From NCBI GenBank assembly GCA_907163345.1, contig CAJQUN010000061.1, positions 3,472,001-3,536,000 of the forward strand: a stretch of 64,000 nucleotides of DNA. Direction: 5' to 3'. This document shows, piece after piece, positions 10,801-23,195 of the stretch. The stretch is from Haberlea rhodopensis (Eukaryota > Streptophyta > Magnoliopsida > Lamiales > Gesneriaceae). A program made the position numbers and the translations under genes. The notes beneath the pieces were generated by a model. The model had not been told where the DNA came from. It did not search any database and saw nothing but the letters and a program-made list of their open reading frames with translations. Position 1 is the stretch's first letter. Each line of letters begins with the position of its first letter.

Positions 10801-13800
10801 TAGGTATACTACTAGGAAAAGAATAGTAAAATCAGTTTTGGAACTGTTTAGGTATACTACTAGGAAAAGAATAGTAAAATCAGTTTTGGAACTGTCTTCG
10901 TTGCTACCTCACTATTTTTCCCCACTTTTGTTCCCTCAAATTCACGTCAACACTATACGTGAATAGTAACCTGTGAATAGTAATATCATCATCCCATAAC
11001 ACGATCCTACATACATAACATAATCACACAAAACACCCCAATTTCTGATACACGAATATGAATAAACTACATATAATGACCATTGGCCCATGCCCTCCAA
11101 CATATACAATATATAAGTATTGCCCTAATAGCTCGGTAACAATGCAAGAGGCGTAGCTAAAATTTTTGACATGGGGGAAGACTAAAGCTTAAAAGCTATA
11201 TTAAATATCAGTGGGAAGGGCGACTGTCGCTATCCGCCACTATCGGAGCATTACATAATCTCAATCACTCCCACCCCATGCTGCTGATTGTAGACTTCTT
11301 AGTCTCAAACTTGAAATGATGTATCTATTTGCATGCCATGGAATACTAAGACATAATAGAAACGCTGTGTATATGTAAGAAATTGAGCTGTGTATATGTA
11401 AGAAATTGAGCTAGTACCAGGCAGCGTCAGGGTTCTCATTTTCCTTGCATAAAGCTGGAACTTTTTTCCTCCTCAGTTCATATATGTCATTAGTTTCTGG
11501 TTTTTGATAAATCTTGACACCTATATCACTGACCTCATCGGATTTATCAGCCAGGATGTTCCAACAGATAGATGATGTCAACATGGACAAAGCTGGTAGA
11601 GGAGGATCACAAAAGGATGTTACATCCTTGCACACAAACTTATAGAGATCACAAAATAGTGAGTAATCGCTTCTTTTGGTATTTGGAACTAAAATTGTCA
11701 AGATAATATGCAAGAGAAATCACAATAAATCTCAAGTTCAAGAACTGGGAACAGCAACAAGGACTTGAGGCATTTATATCACGGGAGTTCAATGCAAATA
11801 TCTGAAGACATGCATCAACAATGTGCCATAACAACAGCTAGGGCAATTAAAAGTCGAAGAAATGAGCCGAACCATTTCACATCGACTGGCCAATAATGTA
11901 AGGACTATAAAACAAGAAATACAAGTGATGGATTTTTTTGCCATTCTTATGACGCAGATATTTTCAGAACGTAAGTGGTGACCTTACAATGTGAACTACA
12001 GTAGAAAACACATCTGCACGTGAGGGATTGTTCTATGCAACATGGGGTGAATTTCACACTCCACTTAGTGTGGTAAAATATGAATCCTTATACGCTCAAA
12101 ATAAGCAGTGGGTTCCCCAGGGTCCCCCAAGAAATATGTGGGACCCACATGATCCAATGGTTTTAACTATAGGGGTAAAGTTCCCAAGGTGTAGCATAGG
12201 CTTACTCGCACTTGAGGATGGGAAGAATGAGCATACCTTCTTCAGCTTCAATAGTGTTGTGCTTAGTTGACAAAATGAAATACCCTCCAGGCCTCAAAAT
12301 CCGATTCATTTCTAGGATAAGCTTGCCTCCTGAAATTTAAATCAGATATATACGATCCTGAATTTAGATATTAAATCAATATATGAAAACAGATGAGAAT
12401 TTGAGAGTGATGGTACGAACCGTTTGAATGCCAAGAAATACCACATTCACCACAATTAATTGCATCAAAGACTCCACTGGGAAAAGGAAGCCTCCGAGTT
12501 GCAAAAGGACTGACAACAGCAGGGAAACCACGTTCAAGGGCAACTTGTGTCAGGTCCACCAGGTCATCTTTCAAGCCAAGTGTAAGTGTCAACACATCCT
12601 TCTCAAGTAGAGAAGCTGCTAAGCTTGAATCTTGACACCCAATATCTAAAGCAACACGTATATTTTTTCCCCATTCAATGTCAGGTACCATCTATAAAGT
12701 CCACCAAGTTCAACCAGACATCAAATATCCAAAGATGCCTTGATAGAAAGAATTGCAACCAAAATATCAAATACAACAAATTTGAGGTGATCATTCGCCA
12801 AAAATAGCAAAAAAGACTAATATTAGTTTTAGTAAGTTCTTAATATCCAAACATTTACTTCAACAATTTTGGCCATTGTGGTTCCTGTTAGACGCATTTA
12901 ATTTTACACATAGAGAGAACACAGAACAGACAAGATTCAGAGCAATGTGAACCAAAATGGACAACTCACCTCTTCTATGGATTCTAGGTAATGATGAATC
13001 CCACCATTGAAAACAGACTGGTTCGACGAAAAAGTAAGATATTCTCCAGATTCCACCACCCAGTCTTGGGACTTAATATATGATGCTAATTTTGGATGTG
13101 CCACATTTTTATATAATATCTGCAAGCAACACAGATTAGCAACATCCCATATATATCCTAACACTAAATGCGTATGAACAATGTATACCTTCATTTTGCT
13201 TTCCGGCCAGTGCACCGGCTCACGATAACCATCACGGGGCAGCGGCACAAGACACATAACAGCTGATCTAGGACAACTCCTCTCACGATGCCGATAACTC
13301 TGTATCTTTCCCATCCCACTTTCGATGTCAATGCAAGGAATGTAGTTATACTTGCTTCTAGTGTTGCATAATTTCCATGTATATTTTGTTTTAGGATCAA
13401 AAAGAGGACCCAAATTCTTATTCTTCTTCTTCTTCACTGAACTATCATTTTCTTCATCTAGAGTTTCTTGATCCAAGTTTTCTGAATTAACCAATTCCAT
13501 ACCCCCTTCCACTTCCCCAATTTCATTGCCATCACTATCCAACTCTTCATCTTCTTTATCATTTTCTTCGTCTTCCTCCCCCTTTATCACCTCTTTCACC
13601 TCAGATCCATCATTTTCTTGATTTTTCTCCTCACCAGATCCTTTCGACGACTTCAAATTTTCATCACCTCTTCTCTCCACGCCCGGAGATTCCACCTTCT
13701 CTGGCCTTTCCTCAGGCTTCAACACCACAGACTCATTAATATTTTCTTGTCTTTATCATCCAATCCAGGCTCAAACCTCTCTTTGCCACTTTCTTGACCT

Positions 13801-14030
13801 TTTTTTGGTCCAGAATTAATCTGGGAATCACTCACCTTCCCACTAGATACATATACTGGCTCAACAATATCATCAAAGCTCTCCCTTTGAGAAGTCACAG
13901 AAAAATTTGAAAACGCAGACCATACGAACACAAAACACATGCCCAAGATCACAACTACTGACAACTTCACAAAGAACCCATATGACTGGTAAGAGCGTTT
14001 AACTTGGCGACCGAATCTTGCAATAGTCAT
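7889..14030 (-). CDS. PMT28: PMT28-like putative SAM-dependent methyltransferase, 8 exons, one-base frameshift in exon 1
   Basis: Exons on the minus strand are 14030-13189, 13119-12970, 12691-12421, 12329-12237, 11592-11418, 9466-9224, 8594-8397 and 8087-7889. All introns are GT-AG and phases join cleanly. The product resembles the plant DUF248 (QUA2/TSD2-type) family, best matching Arabidopsis PMT28, a predicted Golgi type II membrane protein. No substrate has been established for it. Visible features are a membrane anchor at about residues 17-40, an acidic stem to about 180, NVAHPKLASYIKSQDW, LDIGCQDSSL (SAM motif I), RLPFPSGVFDAINC, NRILRPGGYFILS, NPDAAWYVALKTC, NVMDMKAISGGF, GLIGVYHDWCESF and the C-terminal EGILCAQKTIWRP. 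Exon lengths sum to 2171 nt, one short of 724 codons, and the frame shifts at about 13719-13757 in the stem. An upstream in-frame ATG at 14066 is possible; 14030 gives the family-like MTIARFGRQ start. Confidence 0.93.
9546..10015 (+). mobile_element. Copia-type LTR in intron 5 of the PMT28-like gene
   Basis: It begins TGTTGGAATAGCAG. It carries TATAAAAAGGGAGC near 9646 and a GTGTCTCCGTGGATGTAG / AACCACGTAAATTCCCGGTGTC block near 9912-9962, both typical of plant Ty1/copia LTRs. It is antisense to the host gene. No internal domains follow, so it is probably solo or truncated. The right end is approximate and no target duplication was identified. Confidence 0.7.
9735..9832 (+). repeat. Two tandem 49-bp units within the copia LTR
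   Basis: Units 9735-9783 and 9784-9832 both begin GTGTGTGAGGGATAAAG and appear identical. Confidence 0.95.
10784..10894 (+). repeat. 48-bp tandem repeat, about 2.3 copies
   Basis: Units start at 10784, 10832 and 10880 (partial), each beginning TCAGTTTTGGAACTG. They lie in intron 5 of the PMT28-like gene. The open frame at 10745-10966 only reads through this repeat. Confidence 0.95.
10921..11003 (-). repeat. Dispersed repeat, copy 1 (inverted relative to 60787-60867)
   Basis: It is the reverse complement of 60787-60867. Shared blocks are GTGAATAGTAA, CATCATCCCATAACRCG and CAAATTCACGT. Both copies lie in introns of minus-strand genes. It is probably a small non-autonomous transposon fragment; ends and family were not resolved. 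Confidence 0.75.
13719..13757 (-). other. Frameshift site in PMT28-like exon 1
   Basis: The membrane-anchor frame runs into a TGA at about 13719-13721. The frame carrying the rest of the protein is open only after a TAA at about 13755. One missing base in the A-rich stretch between them would restore a continuous frame. It could be an assembly error or a genuine null mutation. Confidence 0.8.
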
Positions 14031-14066
14031 CGCTTTTCTTCCCCCAAATTTCGTTCCAAAATACAA

Positions 14067-15113
14067 ACTTTTGGATCAGATTCAGCTAGAACAAGTTAAC
14101 AAATTTCAAGAAAAGCATTAACTTGGCTGTAGAATACTTGGGATAGTAATAATGAGCAGACAATGAAGTTCTAATTGTACATAAACTAAATACGAATAAA
14201 GATCCAAGAAAATTTGGAATCGATTCATTAAAATTAACTAATGCTAAATTAATCTCTCTCCAAAGAATGAAAAAACTTTTGGTGAACCCAAGTCGGCAAA
14301 GCAATGTTTTTGGGTAGTTGATTTTTTTTTTACATATTACAGTATATATAATTCATAAGATTGCAGATTTGGTCGATTATTACATTGATCATGGTAAGAA
14401 AGTATCATTTGAACTACGAATTACGGGAGAAAATATAATTAATTATTGTTATAAATAAAACAATAAGGAATATTTTTGGAATTGGTGTTTTGGAGATAAG
14501 TTTGTATTTGGTGCAAAAATCGTATGGGTGAGTTGAGCGATAGGTTAATTCAATTTTACCGAACTAAATTTTTAAATTTAAATAAACTTACTTTTTTTAC
14601 AAAATCGAATAACAAATTACAGTTAACCGAATTAAGTCATTTTTTTATAAAAAATAATGTTTTTAAAAAAAATAAAAAACAAGCTTAGTCGATTAAACCG
14701 ATTTTTAAAATCAATAATCGAACCAATATTTTTTCTAAAATTAAAACTGAACTTCTGAATTGACAAATCGAATTGAATTAACTCGGTTGGGTAGGCTAGA
14801 TTAGTTAAACCGACATTTTGTTTACGTAAGATGATATTAAACAAAATTTTCGCCCACCAACAGGGAAAATTGTTAAAAATTAGATGATTACATATTTTGT
14901 TAAATTTTACCATGAAGATTTTTGAACCATTGTATGTTTTAAATAATTCTAAAAGGTTCCTATTTTATTTTATTTTCTGCCAAATGTTCAATATAACATT
15001 ATTTTTCATATAGTATCAAATACTAAAATTATAATTAAATATACATGACCCTATTTCACATTGAAATGAATCGTCCACAATGTAAATATAAATATCAAGT
15101 TTTTATTTTTATC
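14067..15113. other. 5' flank of the PMT28-like gene; no other gene seen
   Basis: The part next to 14066 presumably holds the promoter and 5' untranslated region of the minus-strand gene. The rest is AT-rich with no coding or repeat feature I can support. Confidence 0.4.
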
Positions 15114-17706
15114 TGTAAGATCCCAACGTCCCAACACGTCAATAATACAATTATGACGTCATTTGTGTATGTAAAAATTTTCATTCTTTAAAAAAATCAT
15201 TACATGCTTCACATATTCCCAAGAACTTTTATAAAAATTTGGGCAGAATCTCCCCATAAACTTGACTTCCCAAAAAATATCAAGGGAGCATAATAATATC
15301 TTCAAATCAACAATAACATCCACAACAATAAATCATCAATCCATAATCGACCTCATAATAAATTCCCCAATAACTCATAAATCATGTCTTCCTCAAAATA
15401 GCATGCCTCTATAACACTTAGATGAAAGGGGAACATTCAGACATGCATACCAATTATATGCAGGCATCAAACACTCACAGACGAGCAACAAATAAATGGA
15501 TACCAATCTAACTGCATAAATAATGTATACCATCTACCCACTCTCATACTACGCTTCTGAAAGCAGCATGATCCAACAAAGCTCGAGCTTAGTATCCCAA
15601 AATCGCTTAGTACATGTTGTACCTGTTTCAACAGAAACAGCATCCCCCACACGGTTGAGCATCCACTATCACAATACCCATAATCATAACAATGCATAAA
15701 GATCATGATAATATCACAATTTAAGATTATTGCAAATCTATAAAATGTACTCCATGTACAATTCTGAATTTGTATAGCTTCCACACACTGTTCATGTTTC
15801 AAACTCACACGCTTCCATAACATCAAGTTTAGTATTGTTATTTAAAATATGATACATCAACACGATAAATTCAATACAACCAAAATCTATTATTTATGCT
15901 TAATCATAAATAAATTCATATCAATGCAATCATGTTTTTCAATCTATCTCATTCTCAATACTTCTCATATTGATCATGCCCAAGGCATCGATACTCAACT
16001 CGTATGCTCGGATCACGTACAACTACGTATCTCTCATACCACATGTATATATACACCTATTCATTTCTTTACTCGTATATTCGGATCACGTACAACTACG
16101 TATCCCCCATACCAAATACGTCATACCCAACACACACCCATTTCTTACGTTTCAACACTACATTCATCAATACATGAATTTACAAATATGTAAGTACTTC
16201 ATAGTATGTATACATGCTCTACGTCACTACGTACCTTATATTCGACAACATGATAGGCTATTCCGACATCTTGAGAATCATGAAAAATCTATATCGAAAC
16301 ATCACTCAATATTAGTTCATTTACAATCCAATCGATATCGTTCATATACTACTCAGCTCAAGGTAACTTAAATCAAGCTTGATTCTTGAAATCCAAACGT
16401 CTATCAAAATCCTAAGGAAAGCATGAAAATCGAATATTCTTGAGTTATAAACAAATAGCAGGATTCATGACTTGAAATCAGCCTCACACCATACAAACAC
16501 TCCTTATTTGTTTAAAACCAGAGTCAAACAAAGTTATTAAGTTTTACATTCCATACTCCAACATTTCGAGCAACAAGGTATCATCTCAATAAACAAATCA
16601 AAATAGATATGAATATGTAATTGGATGGTGGTTAGATCATTATTAACCAATGTTCATTCATACTAGCAAGACTCAACCGAAACAAGTGCAAGCTCGACAT
16701 TCAGCATGAAAGAATCCAATCTAGCAACAAGAAACCACCCCTCCGCCACCCCTTCCCCACCAAAAGCAAGACTGGTCGACACGGTAGTAGGGAAGGGCAA
16801 AATGCTATAATGAGTAAGTGTTATTATCATCTAGTAATTAAACAAGTTGCAGCACTAGTAAACCAATCCTTAGGTGAATAAACCGGAAGTTACATCCTTC
16901 AACAATTTACACAATCGGTAATCTCACTTTCCCAATCACAAAACAGCAATTATGATCGACATAGCATCCTTGAGCACACACACATTCACGCTATGATCAC
17001 TCATGAACCCATACATAGACTAACAGCCATGGCAATGAGGAATCAAACACAAATTATAAAATGCAAGGTGGAAGAGTATTTCAGTAATGGCGCAACAGCT
17101 CACAAACGCGAACACAGCTTGATCGAACACACACTCACACCGTAACTCACACACTTTGCGCTAAAATGCACGCACACACAACGACGACATAATAATCCCC
17201 TAAACAAGAAGCAATATCCCTTAGTAGCAATGTCCAAACCAACCGCAACCCACTTCCCCCAAAACCGTGACATTACAGCAAAAAATAGCAGGAAGAAATC
17301 GATCGAAGACTGGGATTATCAAGGGGAATAAATCGATTAAGGAGTAAGAAGACAAACCAATAAATTTTTTTGCTAAAATATTATCGTAATCGATCGCCAT
17401 ATCTTCGCTCTTGAGATCGCACGCGAGAGAGGGAGTGAGGGACAGGTTCTTGGTCGATGAGTGAGAAGTAGGGAGAAGAAAAAGAATGCGTTCTAATTTA
17501 ATCTACTCCACACAATTAAATATCTCCTCCCAATTTCTTTTCTTCATTTAAAATAAAATAAGTTTTATTATTTGGTCAATTCAACTCATTCTCATTTTAT
17601 TCTAGCTCAGGATCCAATTACGATTCCCAATAATTAAACCCCGACATATCATATAAACACAATAAATAAATCCAATGAACAATTATTAATTATTCTGGAC
17701 ATCACA
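15114..17706 (-). mobile_element. Solo LTR, TGTAAGA...GGACATCACA family, TSD TTATC
   Basis: On the plus strand it starts TGTAAGATCCCAACG and ends CTGGACATCACA. It is flanked by TTATC at 15109-15113 and 17707-17711, a perfect 5-bp target duplication, so the 2593-bp boundaries are firm. It carries superfamily landmarks: an ACCTGTTTCAACAGAAACAG block near 15620 and the TACGTCACTACGTA dyad at 16220-16233. Element sense is taken as minus by analogy with the complete element at 29159. There are no internal domains; LTR-LTR recombination is the usual origin of such a structure. Confidence 0.92.
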
Positions 17707-17711
17707 TTATC

Positions 17712-19690
17712 ACTAGTGATCCTTGACATGCGATGCATACATATACGATAAATTTCAGGGTGAACTTCATAAAGACCCCTTTAGTTTTAATAATTATTAT
17801 TTTAGCCCCTCTAGTTTTAACAATAACATCTATATCCCCTATAGTGTATTTTTATATCAAATCACATGGGATGTAGTTGTAAATATTCTTATATATTCAC
17901 AAACTAGAAGGGGTGTTATTGTAATATAGATATTATATAAGTGATGCAGATGTAATTGTTCAAACTAGATGAGTGATTTGTAAAACAGATATGCTACAAG
18001 GGGCATATGTAATTATCCCTAAATTTTAATAAAAAATTATCTATAGAAATTTTTATGTAAAGTGGAATTATATTAGAGTTTTTTTCTTCTTATTAAGTTT
18101 GTATAATTTGTGGGTTTTTACTCTATTATTTTCTCATAATAACTGTGACGAGAAAGGGTTTTTTGGGACAGAAAATTTGGTTTGTCTCAAAAGTCCAAAT
18201 TAATTTCTTCATTTATAATATAGTTTAGATAGTACAAAAAAAAGTATATATGAGATATTAAATTTAATATATTTGAAATAAGTCATATTATAAAAAAAAA
18301 TTTACCATAAAAAATAGTTAGCCTTAAGCTATGTAAATCAGCATGTACCGCTCAGATTCACAATAAACATAACTTCCCATGCATAGTTTCTTAATGTTTT
18401 TTTATTATTCGATAATTGGAATATGAAACAATTTTGTGGGATAATAAAAATAAAGCTGTCATTCAAACTTTTTGAATTTTTTTTTTTAGAAAAAGTTCGG
18501 GATAATATATTAAAACGTCCATATAGTTTGGGTTCATTCTCAATTCAGTCTCTATAGTAGTCAGCCCTAAAGTTTCAAAAAAAATCCCGATTTAGTCTCC
18601 GATTGGTCATGAGAAACAAACAAAGAGGGACTGTTTCAGGAATATTGACTGTTATATATCTGGAAGATTAATAAAGTTACTATTAGAGCAAAAAATTAAT
18701 TAACATTAAAAAATTAATATAATGTAAACCAATGACATAATTTTACATTAAATATTTAGCTTGTATGCCATTGATTTTTTTTGTATATCACTGCTTGTTA
18801 GCATGTGAAGTAGATGCATTGGAGCTGCAGCAGCTTTGGTGGTTGAAGTATTTGAATTAGAACCAAACAAAAGAACTTACATCAAGCAACATTAAGAATT
18901 GTTTTGTTTGTTTGAAATATGTTTGATAAAAATATGCAAGCATCAATAAGTTCTATAAATTATCGGTAAATAGGCCGGTCAGCATGGATAGATATTCGAA
19001 GTTGGTGTTATCTTTCTACTCATTTTTTATTCCAATGCGTAAAAATATACTAATGATCTTTGATCCATGATGATCCAAGAAACTTTCATCACATCTGGAG
19101 TTACATCTACAACATTATCCCACTCATATAATCAATAGAGTTCAGAAATAACAACTTAAGAACAACTTTCTATCAATCCTTGAGTAGAATTCTAGTATTG
19201 ATGTCTTTATAAATTCCTCTTGGTATGATTTGGATTTTTCCCAGCCACGAGTCATGAACTGTCGGTTCCTATGTGAAACCAATGGGTTTGAAAAGTCGGG
19301 ATTCCCAACACTTAACCATAACCTACTTGGTATGATCAATTTTCTCTAGCCTGTGGCCACGGCGACCCTAGGGGGTGCACCCGCCCCACAAAAAAAAAGT
19401 TTTTTTAATGATTTTTTTTTAAAAAAAATTAATTACCCTTATTTTTTTGGGCAACTTACACTAAAATCCTTATACCTATTTCAACTTTAAGATTCCTCCA
19501 TACTTAAAATAAATTTAAGATATCTCCCTAGTTTGTCTTCTTCTCCCTTTCTTATTTTTCATACAATTATAGGCTTATTTAAGAAAATTGCTTAAAATCA
19601 TAACATGCACATCTCGTTTCCGTATTACAATAAAATTTTGACAAAACGGTATATACCTTTTTGACCAAACTATCGTCGGGTATCACACCA
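17712..19690. other. AT-rich intergenic sequence
   Basis: No gene seen. Stretches at 17756-18030 (ACCCCTTTAGTTTTAA / CCCCTCTAGTTTTAA) and 18490-18640 (ATATAGTTTGGGTTCA, CAGTCTCTATAG) read like decayed dispersed repeats. A GC-rich patch at 19360-19395 is followed by A and T runs. Confidence 0.4.
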
Positions 19691-20116
19691 GGTTGTACGA
19701 TGGCTCCTCACCATCAAGCAAACGATCGCAACCGATGGTTCTGCAATGGGGCCTTCAACAGTAGGCAGCACAACCCTAATTTGTTTCATATCTTAGTGCG
19801 TAGAGTATAACCAGATATAAAAAGATTTTAAAGAAATCTGAGAGATAGATGAGCAAAAGCCTTTGTTTTATTTTGGAAATGTTTATAATATTTATTACAT
19901 TAACACATCTCGATGAGACTAACTTGTTTAGCCTCTCATATAATGATGTTGGACTCGAAACACATTAGCAAACTGAAATGAAAACTGAAATATTACAAAG
20001 AAATGAATTATTACCAAGCCACTAAAATTGATAAGTTTACAACTTGGAGACTACAATATTTTTTTGTGTGAAAATTATGTAGAATTTCTCATGTCCTTAG
20101 CTTCCTCAAAGCCTTG

Positions 20117-20126
20117 CCTTATATAG
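20117..20126 (-). promoter_or_regulatory. 35S-like TATA box of the caulimovirid-like element
   Basis: CTATATAAGG on the minus strand, followed by CAAGGCTTTGAGGAAGC. Its position after the last ORF and about 200 nt before an AATAAA fits a caulimovirid large intergenic region. Confidence 0.5.
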
Positions 20127-21208
20127 GCATGAATCCTGGCTTCAAATACGGATTCCAAACTCTTGTTGAATGTTAAGTGCGCCCATGAGTGCGCCTTTAT
20201 CTCGTGGTCTGGCATCTTTGTCAGAGTATGCCAACTTTCTTGTGAGTGCTGACACTTTTTGTCTTAGTGATTTTTCTAGTTAGTGGTCCATTATTTTGTC
20301 TGAGTGTGTTTAATGGTCAATGCATTTTCCTTTGTCGGGGAATCTTTACATTATTAGTTTTTGTGATCCTCTAGCTTTAGGAAAATGTGCCCTCTTGTCA
20401 GCAGGTCCTTTGTCTTTTCCTACTTCCAGTCGATCAGTCTTGGACCGGAACCCTTTCCCTAACTCTGGATCTTTCTGTTTTGGGTACGCCTGGCAAACCC
20501 GATCTTTCCATCGGCCCATGTGTGTCATGTTGCAGAACTTCCGATAAGTTTCTTTACTCGTCAGAATCTTGTTTTCCCAAAGAATTCTCCTCCTTGTTTC
20601 GAAGAGTTCTTCTTAGTAGTTCCTGTCATAGAATTCAGCAAGAATGTTCCATTAGCTGAATTTTGGAAGAACTTGAATAGAAATTTAACTTTGTCCATCT
20701 CAGTTACACATACCCAACTCGTCTAGTTGAAACTTCTTTTTCTGTTATTGCTCCAACTAATGTTGGTATGTCCTCTGGTAACATGATCTTGATATTTTTA
20801 AATGCATTACTGTCTGGTCGTCTGAGATTGATGAAATGAAAAGCTTTTATGAAGCCTTTCTTTGCTGTTCAGAAGCCGCAGTGATAAAATATAACTCCAG
20901 TACTTCTCATGTGGTCAAATGTGGGTTCTTCAAACATGTCACGTGGACAGCTTCTCTAATCCATTTGGATAGTTTGGAAATTTTAGAGAAAGCTGGTGCA
21001 ATAGTATAAACCGAAGCAAGAGCTCCGCAATTGTACCATTCGTGTACATCATTTGGATAGCCGTCTGGTTTCATCCAAATCCTTTGATATTTTCCGTACA
21101 TATCAATAATTATTTTTTCTGGGTTGATACCCCGTCTGGTTATCAGTTTCTCCCAGGTGCTATGCAGTAATCCTGCACAGGAGAAGAAACTAAATCCTGG
21201 TTAGTTTG

Positions 21209-23195
21209 TGTAAGGCCTCTCTACCTTAACAGTGAATTCAAGGTATAAATAGGGCTAAATATGTATTAGAGACATCTTAGGGTTCTGGTTGTTATGTGAG
21301 CTCAATTAAATTACAGGCCAAAATAAAACTTCAACAGTTAGTTAATTACATTCTCAATCATGAATGTTAAAGCGATAGCATTATACTACTTCTAGAGTAG
21401 AGACTATCCAAAATTTCTTGTATTCTATCTTCTTTTATGCCTCCATCAGCTCACAGTTCAACCCGGCCCTTAGCCCCCTTGTCCAAAAGCGTACCTACAG
21501 GAACAACTCACCATGAGCATATATATGTCACCACTTAACACAATTCAACTTAATAAAATAATTAAGCGCATGAGACGATTAATAGATATGCTCCTCGATT
21601 ACCACATTAGCACATTTCATGTCGTTCCTGTTTCACAAACTTATGCACAAAATCATTAGTTCACGATATAATGATCGATAACGCGTTTCCAATTATAACC
21701 ACAATATTTCACATTAACCACTAGAATTGTGACTGTTCCGGTCCCAATACAACAGCGGAATTTTAGGACCCCTCGCTCCGACAATGACAGCGGCATGTTA
21801 CCTCGCTTAGACATGACAGCGGCAAATATCATATTACCATCGCTTCATATGACAGCGGCAAGTACCTCCCTCGCTCGGAGATAAAGGCTACCAGAACATT
21901 CATCAACTCCATCACATTAATCAAACACAATAGTTGATTCCATTATCACAGTAAATCACAATCATTTCACATATACCATCAAGTGTAAGGATTCACTATC
22001 CACAATATACATAATCAAAGGTATGGCACGTTTTACCGTCCAATGCTCGTACGTCTCACTACGTACCTTGGCCTCAAAAGTGGAGAAGTTGTGTAACTTT
22101 ATCTCCTCGACGTTGTTGGTACCTGGGATGGTTCTACACAACCATACGAATCAATATTAGATGCCAATTATAGTCCAATATCCAAAAATTCCACAAAATA
22201 ATCAAAAACACACATTTGTGTGTCTCGCGATTGATCGCCAAGATGTCCCGATCGATCGCGAGATCACACTGCCCGATTCTGAGAAATTTGGCTTTCGGCG
22301 ATCGATCGCCACTTTTGGCGCGATCGATCGCCAACCTCACCGATCGATCGCCCAAGAGTGGCGATCGATCGCCAAAGGCTTCTGGAGCCTACTGCCGGCT
22401 CGCGATCGATCGCCAAAAACGGGCGATCGATCGCCAGCCCCTGTACCACGAAAATCACCATTTTTGCACATTAAAACCTTCACCAACCTCCACAACATTT
22501 ATACCAACAACCTCAAAACACAAAAACACTTTAAACCTTCAATACACATCATAAAACCACCAAAAATCTAACATCCCACCAAAAATCACACTAACCCAAA
22601 CAAACCCATTTCAAACCCTTTTAAAATCCTACCAAAACTCAAACCAAACACTTCAAGAACAACAAGAAGTGATATATAAACATCCTAGGCATTAAATCTT
22701 ACCAAGAATCACCAAAATGAAGCTTTTGCAAGAACTTCCTTCCCACTTAGGAGCTAAAATCGAGTTTGAGGGGAAAAGTAAGGGTTTGGGAAGAGATTGG
22801 GGATTTAGAGTGAAGAGATAAAGTGAAATAAAAAGGGGGTGAGGTAAAGGGTTAAACCTTTATTTAAATTTGTACCCCAACAATTAACATGATGTAATTT
22901 ATGCCCCAACGTGATATTTTAACACATTTCACCACGATGCACCCAAATCTCAATTAAATGCATGTTTCACCAAATACATGACTACCAACACATGTAAGCC
23001 ATTAAAACGCCCAATTACCCAACATGCTTAACATGCACCCTGAAATGCTCTATCGGGTCAAGTCCACATGACCAAGCATTTCCACATGGCAATTAATTCT
23101 AACACATAAGGCAATTACCACCATAAACAATCATAATTAGTCATATGAACACAATTAATGCCTTAAACACAATTAATCATTTCGGGGACATCACA
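21209..23195 (-). mobile_element. Solo LTR with TSD GTTTG, inserted in the caulimovirid-like ORF
   Basis: On the plus strand it starts TGTAAGGCCTCTC and ends GGGGACATCACA. It is flanked by GTTTG at 21204-21208 and 23196-23200, a perfect 5-bp duplication. It contains the GTACGTCTCACTACGTAC dyad (22049-22066), four CGCT...AGCG hairpin units (21740-21880) and the eight-palindrome array at 22228-22433. Its start resembles the LTR beginning at 63133. Landmark orientation makes the element sense minus. Confidence 0.92.
22228..22433. repeat. Array of eight CGATCGATCG palindromes (array 2)
   Basis: Cores start at 22228 (CGATTGATCG), 22249, 22299, 22321, 22341, 22362, 22403 and 22424. Steps are 21, 50, 22, 20, 21, 41 and 21 bp. 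Several copies extend to GGCGATCGATCGCC. The open frames at 22134-22571 on both strands (AIDRQ/DRSP-like peptides) are by-products of the palindromes. Confidence 0.95.

Noticed and set aside
12028..12270. 80-codon plus-strand open frame
   Set aside because: Overlaps intron 4 and exon 4 of the PMT28-like gene in antisense; the splice-supported minus-strand exon explains the conserved part.
15970..16371. 133-codon open frame
   Set aside because: Lies wholly inside the solo LTR at 15114-17706, no recognisable motif, Ile/Tyr/His-rich from low-complexity DNA.
22134..22571. Open frames on both strands encoding AIDRQ/DRSP-like repeated peptides
   Set aside because: They are translations of the CGATCGATCG palindromes in overlapping frames on both strands, as at 6068-6344; nothing suggests selection on protein.
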